A stretch of DNA of 21,135 nt from the IMG/VR virus record IMGVR_UViG_3300040808_001620, positions 1-21,135 of that record; one strand, written 5' to 3'. Of this stretch, positions 6,922 through 14,397 are shown piece by piece. The DNA comes from a virus. Numbering within the stretch: the first letter of the stretch is position 1; each line of letters starts with the position of its first letter. Under the pieces are notes generated by a model. The model was not told the DNA's origin, ran no database searches, and was given only the letters and a program-made list of their open reading frames with translations. The translations under genes were made by a program, and so were the position numbers.

Positions 6922-7139
6922 TTTTTCTTACGTCCTCTAAATTGCACAGCCCCTGTCATGTAAGGTTTTGAGAACCAAAGTTTAAACCAGTCTTTGTCTC
7001 CTGGCTTAAGATTCATTTCTTTTTCTTTTTTCTTTAGCTCAGCAGCAGTTTCGGATGGATTTTCTTCAATTTTGTACTCAGTATAACCTGTGTACTTGTT
7101 GCGTATACCTGCTAAGTGTTGAAGATCTTTTATATCCAT
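6918..7139 (-). CDS. small basic virion-type protein
   Basis: 73 residues: MDIKDLQHLAGIRNKYTGY, an acidic/Lys helix (ELKKKEKEMNLKPGDKDW), an aromatic segment (FKLWFSKPYMTGAV) and the basic end RGRKKK. The N-terminus resembles the neighbours' short N-terminal motif but lacks the Glu of the L-x-E site, so processing is doubtful. I recall similar short proteins from T4-like marine phages without known function. It lies between the nucleotidyltransferase (3-nt gap) and the DUF5661-type gene (ATGA overlap), so it is co-translated with them. Confidence 0.75.
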   Translation of the reverse strand: MDIKDLQHLAGIRNKYTGYTEYKIEENPSETAAELKKKEKEMNLKPGDKDWFKLWFSKPYMTGAVQFRGRKKK

Positions 7140-7142
7140 AGA

Positions 7143-7913
7143 TCATATGCCCATCTTTTCAGCCATAGCATCTAGTGTTCTTGCATCAACATGCATAAAA
7201 CGTCTTGCTGCATTGGCGGCACTAATAGATTCGTCTTTCATCATCTTCAGTGCCATTAGATACTCTTGTTTATAAACCTTAGAACTAATAATCTTCTTTA
7301 GATCACTAATAGGCGATCCTTCTTCAACTGGTTCTGCAACACCCATACCTTTGCGTACAGCGTTAAACATTGTTTTAGCAAGTTTAGGATCAGGCACGCC
7401 TTTTGCAAAAGACTCTAGTTCGCCCTGTGCTGCTAATGCTCGCATTTTACTTGCACTCATGCCGCTTACATCGTCTGCGTCTGGATCACGTTCGCCTGCA
7501 CTAACAACTTTTAGTGTATCAAACTTGAAAGGTACTTTTCCGCTCTTGTCAGGTTGACCGTTGTACTTGTCAAACATGGCTTGGAAGCCATCGACTCTGT
7601 CACTACCAGCAATAAACACAACATCAGTATATCCTAAACTCTGTAGCATTTCTAATGCCTGTACAGGTGTGCGTACACTCTGATGTCCTACATTAACACT
7701 TGGAAAAAACTGCTTTGCAAACTTTAATTTAGTTGCGAAGTCTAGCGGATCTGTTTTAGGCTTTTGTGTTTGACTTAAGAATAGATAATGATCACCGTCT
7801 ATGCTAGTTAGCTTGTCTACTAGTTTGGCATGACCAACAGTTGGTGGATTAAGTCTACCAAATGCTAGTACTGCTTGTTTTTTCGGTGCTTCAAATAATT
7901 CTCTTAAAAACAT
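7143..7913 (-). CDS. cytidylyltransferase-like nucleotidyltransferase with CTS-like N-terminus
   Basis: 256 residues. After MFLRELFEAPKK, whose L-F-E|A looks like a prohead-protease site, a Rossmann-type nucleotidyltransferase domain begins. It has strand AVLAFGRLNPPTVGHAKLV with TVGH at 25-28 (the (H/T)xGH signature). FIAGSDRVDGF follows at about 100-110, and GMSASKMR at 151-158 corresponds to the ISSTxxR motif. Enzymes of this fold move a nucleotidyl group onto phosphorylated alcohols or mononucleotides; the substrate cannot be told. Residues about 205-256 form an extra helical domain. AAGGAT precedes the ATG. A packaged enzyme acting early in infection is inferred from the N-terminus and neighbours. 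Confidence 0.85.
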   Translation of the reverse strand: MFLRELFEAPKKQAVLAFGRLNPPTVGHAKLVDKLTSIDGDHYLFLSQTQKPKTDPLDFATKLKFAKQFFPSVNVGHQSVRTPVQALEMLQSLGYTDVVFIAGSDRVDGFQAMFDKYNGQPDKSGKVPFKFDTLKVVSAGERDPDADDVSGMSASKMRALAAQGELESFAKGVPDPKLAKTMFNAVRKGMGVAEPVEEGSPISDLKKIISSKVYKQEYLMALKMMKDESISAANAARRFMHVDARTLDAMAEKMGI

Positions 7914-7922
7914 TGCCTATCC

Positions 7923-9008
7923 TTAGTTTGGCTGCCAGCGTGATCTAGGTACAAGTTTTGTCTTAGTATCTAGTGCAACATAACCTTCGCCGCCTTTTTC
8001 ACCTGCTGTAGTTGCTTTTACATCTGAGTCAGCATCATCTAATTGATCAATAATATGATCTTTTACAGTCATGATCTTTTTTACTAGTCCAAATATGCTA
8101 GGTAATGCTTTTGGCATTTGCTCTGCCATACCTTTGATTTTTGCTTGCTTGTTAGCACTGACTTTACTGGTGGCTAGCCAATCAAAAAAGCTGTTTTCGA
8201 TGTTTTTTAGTTGTTGTGTGCGTGTCATATGATTAACATACGTATAAATGATGTTTTTCATATCACTTAAACCTTGCACAGGTGCCAAAAACTTGTCAAT
8301 GATTGGTCCTGTTTTAGCAGCCATTGCTCTAATTTCTTTTACTTCTGCTGTATCAACTTTGGGCTGGTGTGATGTATATGTTTGTCCTAGTACAACTGCA
8401 TCTTCACTGTTTAGTTCTTGTACATCTGATATAGGCTGTCCTGCTTTGTCACCAAAAAACTCATATTTGCCATGCACAGCAACACCGACTCTACTATCGT
8501 CAATGCGACTACCTAAATCGCTAGTTTTATCTACATCATATGTAACTTTGTTTGGTGTAAATTGATACGTTGTATCTGTCTGAGTTGGAAGTTTACGTGG
8601 CGTCCATAGCAAGTCACCATACACATACCCTTTAAAATCAGGAGGTGTTGCACGTTCCATTATTTTAAAAATTTCACTCATATCAGCTGCAAAGTCTTTG
8701 CGCCAATCTTCGCCTTTGCCTGTATTAAGTATAAACTTTGAAAGGTCTTGTGGACTAGTTGATTTGTTTCTGCCCCAGCCGTTTTTGCCTACGAGCACAA
8801 ACTGTCCATTAGGTTCCCTCCCCCAATAAACTGTTGGGTTGCCATCCCATTTAATTGCTACATCTGAACTGTCTTTGCCTAGTTTTTCAAGGATATCGGC
8901 TGCTTTGTTAGCACCTTCTGATCCGTCGACAAACACAAGGTCTTCTAAGTGTTGATATTCTCTACCTACTTTTGCTTCTGTTAGTATACGGAACTCTGAG
9001 AAACGCAT
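7923..9008 (-). CDS. KxDG nucleotidyltransferase / ligase-like protein (DUF6267-type) with CTS-like N-terminus
   Basis: 361 residues. The N-terminus MRFSEFRILTEAK resembles T4 internal-protein targeting peptides, with L-T-E|A as the cut site. AIKWDGNPTVYWGRE (K53, D55, G56, R64) has the KxDG plus Arg layout of the ATP-dependent DNA/RNA ligase and capping-enzyme superfamily. GYVYGDLLW (128-135) can serve as motif III, EGYVAL (341-346) as motif IV and TKLVPR as motif V. The region between is longer than in minimal ligases. I assign it to the phage family labelled DUF6267 from memory. A lysyl-AMP intermediate is inferred; the acceptor is unknown. Its ATG overlaps the previous TAA by one base. 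Confidence 0.75.
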   Translation of the reverse strand: MRFSEFRILTEAKVGREYQHLEDLVFVDGSEGANKAADILEKLGKDSSDVAIKWDGNPTVYWGREPNGQFVLVGKNGWGRNKSTSPQDLSKFILNTGKGEDWRKDFAADMSEIFKIMERATPPDFKGYVYGDLLWTPRKLPTQTDTTYQFTPNKVTYDVDKTSDLGSRIDDSRVGVAVHGKYEFFGDKAGQPISDVQELNSEDAVVLGQTYTSHQPKVDTAEVKEIRAMAAKTGPIIDKFLAPVQGLSDMKNIIYTYVNHMTRTQQLKNIENSFFDWLATSKVSANKQAKIKGMAEQMPKALPSIFGLVKKIMTVKDHIIDQLDDADSDVKATTAGEKGGEGYVALDTKTKLVPRSRWQPN

Positions 9009-9331
9009 TAGTACTCTCCATTTCTCAATCTATCCATTTCTTCACGACAAATACTAGACATTAACATTTTTGTATCGTCAAGTGTGAGAAGTTCTTTTGG
9101 GTCTCTGCAAACATTATACTTGCTGTTATACATAGCACATGCTGCTTCTATCATAGGCTTTAGTGCAGGAAAGAAATTACTGTCTTTTGCTTTGACTTTC
9201 TTTTGTAGATCTACCATACAAGGCATGTAATGACGACGATAAAAGTCTTTGTCATTACGCATGAAGATTTTCATGTCTTCTACAATGTCAAAAGGTAATT
9301 CTTTTGTTTCAAATTCTACTAATCTTACCAT
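9008..9331 (-). CDS. conserved small T4-like marine phage protein, unknown
   Basis: 107 residues with no membrane segment. The pattern NDKDFYRRHYMPCMVDL, then FFPALKPMIEAACAMYN and MLMSSICREEMDRL, suggests an all-helical protein. I recall proteins with the DFYRR-x-x-Y core in T4-like marine phages, usually unassigned. The start overlaps the previous gene's end by 7 nt, and its stop (TAA) shares one base with the next start, so it is co-translated with the ligase-like protein. A partner or regulator role for that enzyme would fit the coupling but nothing in the sequence proves it. Confidence 0.7.
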   Translation of the reverse strand: MVRLVEFETKELPFDIVEDMKIFMRNDKDFYRRHYMPCMVDLQKKVKAKDSNFFPALKPMIEAACAMYNSKYNVCRDPKELLTLDDTKMLMSSICREEMDRLRNGEY

Positions 9332-9888
9332 TTGCGACAGCTCCAGTAACGTGCTTTTGTTCTTGGTCCTGGATTATCACAGTTGTGTCTTGCACGGAAT
9401 GAACGTCTACGTGCTGGATTAGACTTTTTGATTTTCATGTTAGGGTCGCCAAAGTTAACTTTCTTAACATTCTTGGTCTTAGGATCCTTAACGTATACTT
9501 TAAACTTTTTAACATCGCCACGCATTGGCTTGCCTAGTGGAACTTTACGTCCTTGGTACTCTGCTTCGTCCATGTCTTCATCTTCGTTGTACCACATAAC
9601 ACCGTATTGCTCGAAAAACTCGTCACCGTCGTAAGTTTCTTCGTCGAGATCCATTTCTTCATCAGTGCTGATTTCAATGTCAAAGTCATCGTAGCCATTT
9701 TCAAACATCATGTCTGCAAGACGTTGTGCAAACTCATTTGACTCTTCTTCGCTTAGTCCTCTAGGCAAAGGTATTTCAATGGCTGTGCCGCCTTGTTCTG
9801 TTTCGAAAATATCTTGACTAGGAAAAACACTTTCGTCTAGTTTAATACCTTCTTGTTTTTCCATTACTATTCTTACAAAGTGTTCCAT
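9325..9888 (-). CDS. acidic protein with basic virion-type two-Cys tail
   Basis: 187 residues, strongly bipolar. The N-terminal part is acidic, with ENGYDDFDIEISTDEEMDLD and more Asp/Glu to about residue 108. From about 110 it turns basic: YQGRKVPLGKPMRGDVKKF, YVKDPKTKNVKKVNFGDP, and the tail SFRARHNCDNPGPRTKARYW with C170 and C184 near the end. I recall the tail block from several T4-like marine phage proteins, where it seems to be a portable module. A capsid or DNA-binding role is inferred. AAGG near the upstream stop could be the ribosome site for ATG 9888. Confidence 0.8.
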   Translation of the reverse strand: MEHFVRIVMEKQEGIKLDESVFPSQDIFETEQGGTAIEIPLPRGLSEEESNEFAQRLADMMFENGYDDFDIEISTDEEMDLDEETYDGDEFFEQYGVMWYNEDEDMDEAEYQGRKVPLGKPMRGDVKKFKVYVKDPKTKNVKKVNFGDPNMKIKKSNPARRRSFRARHNCDNPGPRTKARYWSCRKW

Positions 9889-9897
9889 GTCGCTACC

Positions 9898-10263
9898 TTA
9901 ATGATTTAGATTAATATTACTTACTGTACCGTCAGTCCAATTGCTTACATAAGCACGGACCCATACATAGTTGCCTGTAAAATTATATATGTGCGATCCA
10001 GTGTTATAAACACCGCTATCATCTGTACTTGTTAATTCTGTGTTAGAAATAGTAAACCAATCATCTGCTCCGGGATCGACAGCAAGTGTACCTTGCATCT
10101 GTATAGTTCCTTGGAACCCACTGACAGTATATTGGACAGTATGCAAACCGTCACTACGTCCATAGTAACCGTCGCCTCTGTACTTGTCACCTGTAAGGGT
10201 TTGTACGCTACTATCCCCTACGTGTGTTTGATTTGATAAAATTATTTCACTATTACTCGGCAT
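9898..10263 (-). CDS. beta-rich Thr/Ser/Asn protein, possible virion surface protein
   Basis: 121 residues from ATG at 10263; an in-frame GTG at 10323 would overlap the upstream gene by 56 nt. The sequence is rich in Thr, Ser, Gly, Asn and Tyr (SSVQTLTGDKYRGDGYYGRS, GTIQMQGTLAVDPGADDWF, GNYVWVRAYVSNWTDGTVSN), typical of a small beta-sandwich, with no Cys and no signal peptide. Such composition suits an accessory capsid or fibre-like protein, which is inference. No ribosome site is visible. A GATAAATA late motif lies 6-13 nt upstream. Confidence 0.65.
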   Translation of the reverse strand: MPSNSEIILSNQTHVGDSSVQTLTGDKYRGDGYYGRSDGLHTVQYTVSGFQGTIQMQGTLAVDPGADDWFTISNTELTSTDDSGVYNTGSHIYNFTGNYVWVRAYVSNWTDGTVSNINLNH

Positions 10264-10267
10264 ACTG

Positions 10268-10942
10268 TTATTTATCAGTTTTTGGACTGTAAACAATTTT
10301 ATCCACACGTTGGATGTTGCCACCTACAATAAGGTTTACTAGATTAAGTACCTTTTCGTCACGAACGTAAAAGTATAGGCCTTTGGTATAACCATTGTTT
10401 TGTATTTCGTTATATGTGACTGGACCTATTCTTACTTTATCAGGGTTGCTGTCTACCCAATTAGTAAAATTACTAGCAGTCTTTTTCCCTAGTGTAATCT
10501 TATATTGCATAGTTGTAGGTTGATGTACTACAATCGTATTTGCTTCTAGAAGATTTATGTTACTAGAATCAGGCTCCCAAAATTCTACTATATTTTTTAC
10601 TTTAGTAGACAGTCTTTTCAACCAATTGAGGTTATTAGAGTAGACTTGTATCCGCGGATGTTCCACTCTAAGTTTCATATCATTAAAATTTGTAAACTCG
10701 TGGAACAATATTTGTGCCTGCTGAAACTCAGACTTTTCTATCCACTCACTGCGTAATCCTCTAGTGAAAGTAAGTTGTTCTTCTCCACTTTCAAGTTGGC
10801 TCTGCAACTTATCTAAGTTTTGTTTAGCCCATGCATAGTTCTTTTCACGAAAGAGGTGCGAAAGCTGATTGCGAACAACCAGCTTATATGCATATTCATT
10901 GTAGAATAATTTTGTTGTTTCAAACTTCAACAAGTACGGCAT
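10268..10942 (-). CDS. unknown protein overlapping the end of clpA
   Basis: 224 residues from ATG at 10942 (MPYLLKFETTKLFYNEYAYK); an in-frame ATG at 10990 would overlap clpA by 71 nt, against 23 nt here. No membrane segment. An N-terminal helical part (HLFREKNYAWAKQNLDKLQS) is followed by mixed alpha/beta sequence (MKLRVEHPRIQVYSNNLNWL, GLYFYVRDEKVLNLV). I recall proteins with a similar opening in T4-like marine phages, of unknown function. The overlap with clpA implies coupled translation and perhaps a related role. AAGAGG directly abuts the ATG, which is too close for a normal ribosome site. Confidence 0.7.
   Translation of the reverse strand: MPYLLKFETTKLFYNEYAYKLVVRNQLSHLFREKNYAWAKQNLDKLQSQLESGEEQLTFTRGLRSEWIEKSEFQQAQILFHEFTNFNDMKLRVEHPRIQVYSNNLNWLKRLSTKVKNIVEFWEPDSSNINLLEANTIVVHQPTTMQYKITLGKKTASNFTNWVDSNPDKVRIGPVTYNEIQNNGYTKGLYFYVRDEKVLNLVNLIVGGNIQRVDKIVYSPKTDK
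10269..10276 (-). promoter_or_regulatory. late-type promoter motif GATAAATA
   Basis: GATAAATA fits NATAAATA. It overlaps the last codons and stop of the 10942-10268 gene and ends 5 nt before ATG 10263, so a transcript from it would begin about at the ATG and be leaderless. Confidence 0.4.
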
Positions 10943-13166
10943 CCTCTTCACACTGTAAATGCAATTGATTATCTTCTGCATTATAATCAATATTTAGTAT
11001 GCCGCCGTTTTTAAGTTTTCCAAACAGTAATTCTCTAGAAAGCTCTTTCTTGATTTCGTTATCAATTACACGTTGCAAAGGACGAGCACCCATTTTAGGA
11101 TTAAAGCCTTTGTCTACCAAGTAGTCAAGTGCTTCGTCTGATACATTAACAACAATGCCTTTGTCTTTGACCATTTCTCTAAGCTCATGCAAGAACTTAC
11201 CAACAATTTTAAGCATAACTGGCTTGCCAAGTTTAGCAAATGTAATTGTTGCATCTAGTCTGTTGCGGAATTCTGGAGCAAAATACTTTTTAAGAGCTTT
11301 ATCTTCATACTCGTTTTCCATTTCGTCGTTAAAGCCAATTGTATTTTTCTCTGCATCTGCTGCACCTAGGTTAGTTGTTAGGATTAGCACACAGTTACGT
11401 GCATCTGCTTCCTTACCGTTAGATCCAGTAACAATACCATTGTCCATAAGTTGTAGTAAGATTTGACTTACATCTGGGTGTGCCTTTTCAATCTCATCTA
11501 ACAACAATACACAGTTAGGATGTTCTTGTAATTTAGTAATCAGCTGTCCCGCTGAGTCTTCGTAACCAACATAGCCTGGAGGTGAACCAATAAGTTTAGC
11601 TACACTGTGACGTTCTTGATATTCACTCATGTCAAAACGTATTAGTTCTGATCCTAGCTCAAGTGCTAGTTGTTTAGCAGTCTCAGTTTTACCTGTGCCT
11701 GTTGGACCCATAAACACAAAGCTGCCAATTGGACGATTGTCTGGTTTTAGACCTGCTTGTGCAACTAAGATTTTATCAACTAGAGCTGTAATTGCTTCGT
11801 CTTGTCCATAAACTTTTGCTTTAAGGTTCTTTTCAAGATTAGCAAGACCTTCTGTTTCTGTTTGTGCAACAGTTTCGACAGGAATCTTAACCATTTTGCT
11901 TAATTCAAACTCAATCTCAGCTTCACCAACAACTTTATCTTCAGTTTGTCCTTTAAGATTAAAGCGACTACATGCTACATCAATCAAGTCAATTGCTTTG
12001 TCAGGCAACTTTTTATCATTTTGATATTTTACACTGAGCTTTACTGCTGCCTCGATTGCTTGTTCTGTAATTTGTGTGGAATGAAAATCTTCATAATACT
12101 TTTTAATACCACGCAAAATGTCTTTTGTTAGTTCTGGTGTAGGCTCGTCAACAGTTACACGCTGGAATCGACGCATAAGAGCACGATCTTTTTCAAAGTA
12201 CTTGCGATATTCTTCCCATGTAGTTGAAGCAACAACTTTTAGATTGCCTTTAGTTAGTGCAGGCTTTAACATATTAGCAAGATCGTTTGATTTATCACTG
12301 CCGCCAGCGCCAGCACCATTCATCATGTGTGCTTCGTCAATAAACATCACAGTCTTGCCTTTGCGTTCTAGTCCTTTAAGAACAAGTTTCAAACGTTCTT
12401 CAAAGTCGCCACGATACTTTGAACCTGCAAGCATTGCACCAATATCTAGATTGTATACTTCATACTCTTTTAAGAATTCTGGCACATTATCATTTACAAT
12501 ATTATATGCAAGTCCTTCTGCAATAGCAGTTTTACCGACACCTGGATCACCTACTAGGAGTACGTTATTTTTACTTCGCCGTCCTAGTGCTAGTGCAATA
12601 CTATCTAGCTCTTCTGAACGTCCGATGATAGGATCAATTTTGCGTTTACTAGCAAGACGGTTTAAGTTAACAGTAAATGCATTAAGCGCACGGTTCATTG
12701 CTCCTGAGAGTTCTTCATCTTCGTATTCTGCTGTTACGCCGTCGTCGAGATAAGAAACAAAACTTTCTTTAGCTACGCCTGCTTTTTCTAGCCAATAGTT
12801 ACTAATGCTCTTCTTTTCACTGAGCATACTAATAAGAACATCAGATAATTCGATATGATTTCGTCCTGAAAATAATACCTGTGTAAAGGCACGATTAAGA
12901 ACACGTTCTACTGATTGAGTCTTTTTAGGTTTATAAGTTGGTTCGTCTATAACAATTTCTTCGCAACCGGTTTTAAGATGATTTTCTAAATTAGACTTGA
13001 CAAATTTAGGGTCAACACCATAACCTTCCATAAGTGTTTCAAATTTTTCTTCGCACAGCATAGCAAACAGCAGATGTTCTACTGTAACATATTCGTGATT
13101 AAGTTTGCGAGCGTCTTTGATTGATTTTTCAAAGACTAGTTTTAGGTCTTCGCTAGGTTCTACCAT
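10920..13166 (-). CDS. clpA: ClpA-like double AAA+ unfoldase
   Basis: 748 residues, close to E. coli ClpA (758). The N-domain covers about 1-140. The first AAA+ module has Walker A GDPGVGKT (206-213) and Walker B VMFIDEAH (D277, E278). The second has GPTGTGKT (487-494), pore loop GYVG (531-534), VLLLDEIEK (D557, E558) and the PEFRNRLD sensor region. NTIGFN carries IGF at 610-612, matching the IGF/IGL loop with which ClpA/ClpX dock onto ClpP. No ClpP gene is in the window, so pairing with host ClpP is inferred. It has its own promoter overlapping the end of dnaJ. GGAG lies about 12-15 nt before the ATG. Confidence 0.95.
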   Translation of the reverse strand: MVEPSEDLKLVFEKSIKDARKLNHEYVTVEHLLFAMLCEEKFETLMEGYGVDPKFVKSNLENHLKTGCEEIVIDEPTYKPKKTQSVERVLNRAFTQVLFSGRNHIELSDVLISMLSEKKSISNYWLEKAGVAKESFVSYLDDGVTAEYEDEELSGAMNRALNAFTVNLNRLASKRKIDPIIGRSEELDSIALALGRRSKNNVLLVGDPGVGKTAIAEGLAYNIVNDNVPEFLKEYEVYNLDIGAMLAGSKYRGDFEERLKLVLKGLERKGKTVMFIDEAHMMNGAGAGGSDKSNDLANMLKPALTKGNLKVVASTTWEEYRKYFEKDRALMRRFQRVTVDEPTPELTKDILRGIKKYYEDFHSTQITEQAIEAAVKLSVKYQNDKKLPDKAIDLIDVACSRFNLKGQTEDKVVGEAEIEFELSKMVKIPVETVAQTETEGLANLEKNLKAKVYGQDEAITALVDKILVAQAGLKPDNRPIGSFVFMGPTGTGKTETAKQLALELGSELIRFDMSEYQERHSVAKLIGSPPGYVGYEDSAGQLITKLQEHPNCVLLLDEIEKAHPDVSQILLQLMDNGIVTGSNGKEADARNCVLILTTNLGAADAEKNTIGFNDEMENEYEDKALKKYFAPEFRNRLDATITFAKLGKPVMLKIVGKFLHELREMVKDKGIVVNVSDEALDYLVDKGFNPKMGARPLQRVIDNEIKKELSRELLFGKLKNGGILNIDYNAEDNQLHLQCEEDAVLVEV

Positions 13167-13197
13167 AGTGTTTTTATTACTCCGTTTACTTTAAACT

Positions 13198-13226
13198 AGT
13201 ATACTATTGCTTGACTAGGATGTCAA
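13198..13226 (-). promoter_or_regulatory. near-consensus sigma70 promoter of clpA
   Basis: TTGACA (13226-13221) perfectly matches the -35, with a 17-base spacer and then TATACT (13203-13198). The -35 lies in the last codons of dnaJ (Asn-Leu-Thr-Ser-stop). The start should fall near 13191, about 25 nt before ATG 13166. Like the promoter at 3183-3211, it should be read by unmodified host polymerase. Confidence 0.8.
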
Positions 13227-14021
13227 GTTGTTTCTAATTTTTTTGAGCTTGTTAACAATGTTGTTATCAGCTATTCTTTCTATCTTCGGTATCACTGTTA
13301 AAATTAAATTACCCCTTTTGCCTGTTTTAAAGTCAGGTGTGCCGTAGCCTGACAGTTTGAACTTTGTAAATTCTCTTGTAGCAGCAGGAATATTTAAACT
13401 TATTGTTTTGCCATCAACTGTTTTAATATCCTTCTTAGCGCCTACTATTAAATCTAGTGCATTGATGTAGGTATCTTGAAACACATCGTTTCTTTCTCTT
13501 TGATATCCCTTAGGCATCTTTACGTTTATTTGTATTAATAAATCGCCACGTAAATTATTTTGCACATAGTTGCCATACTGTCTAAATCGCATGTTCATCC
13601 CATTATGTACACCTGGCGGAATATCGACATTTAAGTGTTCGACTTGTCCTGTGTTAAGTCTATATGACACTACAACCTTTTTACCGATATAAACATCTCC
13701 TAAATCAATTGTGGTTTGCAAATGGATATGAGGGTTGACTGGCTGTCGCATTTGGGAAAAAATATCACCAAATGGATTAGCACCATCTCTAAAATGCTGA
13801 TGGTTGAAATTAAATCCTCCCATGCCAGCAGTTTGCCCATGGTCGTATTGTGCCCTTTTATGCGGATCTTTTAGGGTATCGTATGCTTCGTTAATTTCTT
13901 TGATTTTAGAAGGGTCACCACCGCGATCGGGATGATGTTGCATTGCTAGTTTACGATAGGCCTTTTTCAAGTCATCGTTGCTAACATCTTTATGTACACC
14001 TAATACAGAATAATAGTCCAT
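13215..14021 (-). CDS. dnaJ: DnaJ-like (type II, no zinc finger) co-chaperone
   Basis: 268 residues. The J domain spans about 1-62, with HPD at 30-32 (AMQHHPDRGGDP) and the following INEAYDTLKDPHKRAQYD helix. A Gly/Phe-rich linker (GMGGFNFNHQHFRDG) follows, then two C-terminal substrate-binding beta domains (about 100-250). The four CxxCxGxG zinc repeats of DnaJ proper are absent, so it is CbpA/type II-like and shorter than CbpA (306). Such proteins stimulate Hsp70 ATPase through HPD, so host DnaK is the expected partner. It precedes clpA directly, and the clpA promoter begins inside its last codons. The ribosome site is weak (ATAAG). Confidence 0.95.
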   Translation of the reverse strand: MDYYSVLGVHKDVSNDDLKKAYRKLAMQHHPDRGGDPSKIKEINEAYDTLKDPHKRAQYDHGQTAGMGGFNFNHQHFRDGANPFGDIFSQMRQPVNPHIHLQTTIDLGDVYIGKKVVVSYRLNTGQVEHLNVDIPPGVHNGMNMRFRQYGNYVQNNLRGDLLIQINVKMPKGYQRERNDVFQDTYINALDLIVGAKKDIKTVDGKTISLNIPAATREFTKFKLSGYGTPDFKTGKRGNLILTVIPKIERIADNNIVNKLKKIRNNLTS

Positions 14022-14064
14022 ACAATTACTTATCGTACGGACTATTGCGTTTACTTAGTAGTGA

Positions 14065-14397
14065 TTACTTTTTCTTGATAGCATCAGCACCAAAGAATGC
14101 TGCAACTAACGCAGAAATAGCAACAAAGTATGTAGGAGCAATGTCGCCAACAATTCCTGCTGCTGTGTCTAATCCTAAGAAACTAGTTGCAACAATAGTA
14201 AATGGATATAGTAGCATACCAAATAGTGCAAACCAAGTCATGTTGCGCATTGCATCACGCTGCGCATCTTTGTCTTCTAGTTCTTTACGCTTAAACTCTA
14301 GGTGCATAGCCATTTCTTCTTTTGAAATGTGTCCGTCACCGTTTGTGTCCATACCTTCAACTGCTGCTGCGTCGATTGTTTTAGTTTCTTCTGCCAT
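14065..14397 (-). CDS. EF-hand membrane protein in the lysis block (holin candidate)
   Basis: 110 residues. Residues 17-28 (DTNGDGHISKEE) form a full 12-residue EF-hand loop with D17, N19, D21, H23 as backbone position, S25 and E28, so calcium binding is plausible. After a charged helix come two hydrophobic segments, about 53-76 and 82-106, and the short end AIKKK. A soluble N-terminus plus two membrane helices, at about 110 residues and near endolysin and spanins, would fit a holin or antiholin. That is inference. ATG 14397 overlaps the upstream TAA by one base (TAATG). Confidence 0.8.
   Translation of the reverse strand: MAEETKTIDAAAVEGMDTNGDGHISKEEMAMHLEFKRKELEDKDAQRDAMRNMTWFALFGMLLYPFTIVATSFLGLDTAAGIVGDIAPTYFVAISALVAAFFGADAIKKK

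Noticed and set aside
12118-12753. Long plus-strand open frame (211 codons) opposite clpA
   Set aside because: Ser/Arg/Leu-rich shadow of a well-supported AAA+ gene; no ribosome site or family resemblance.
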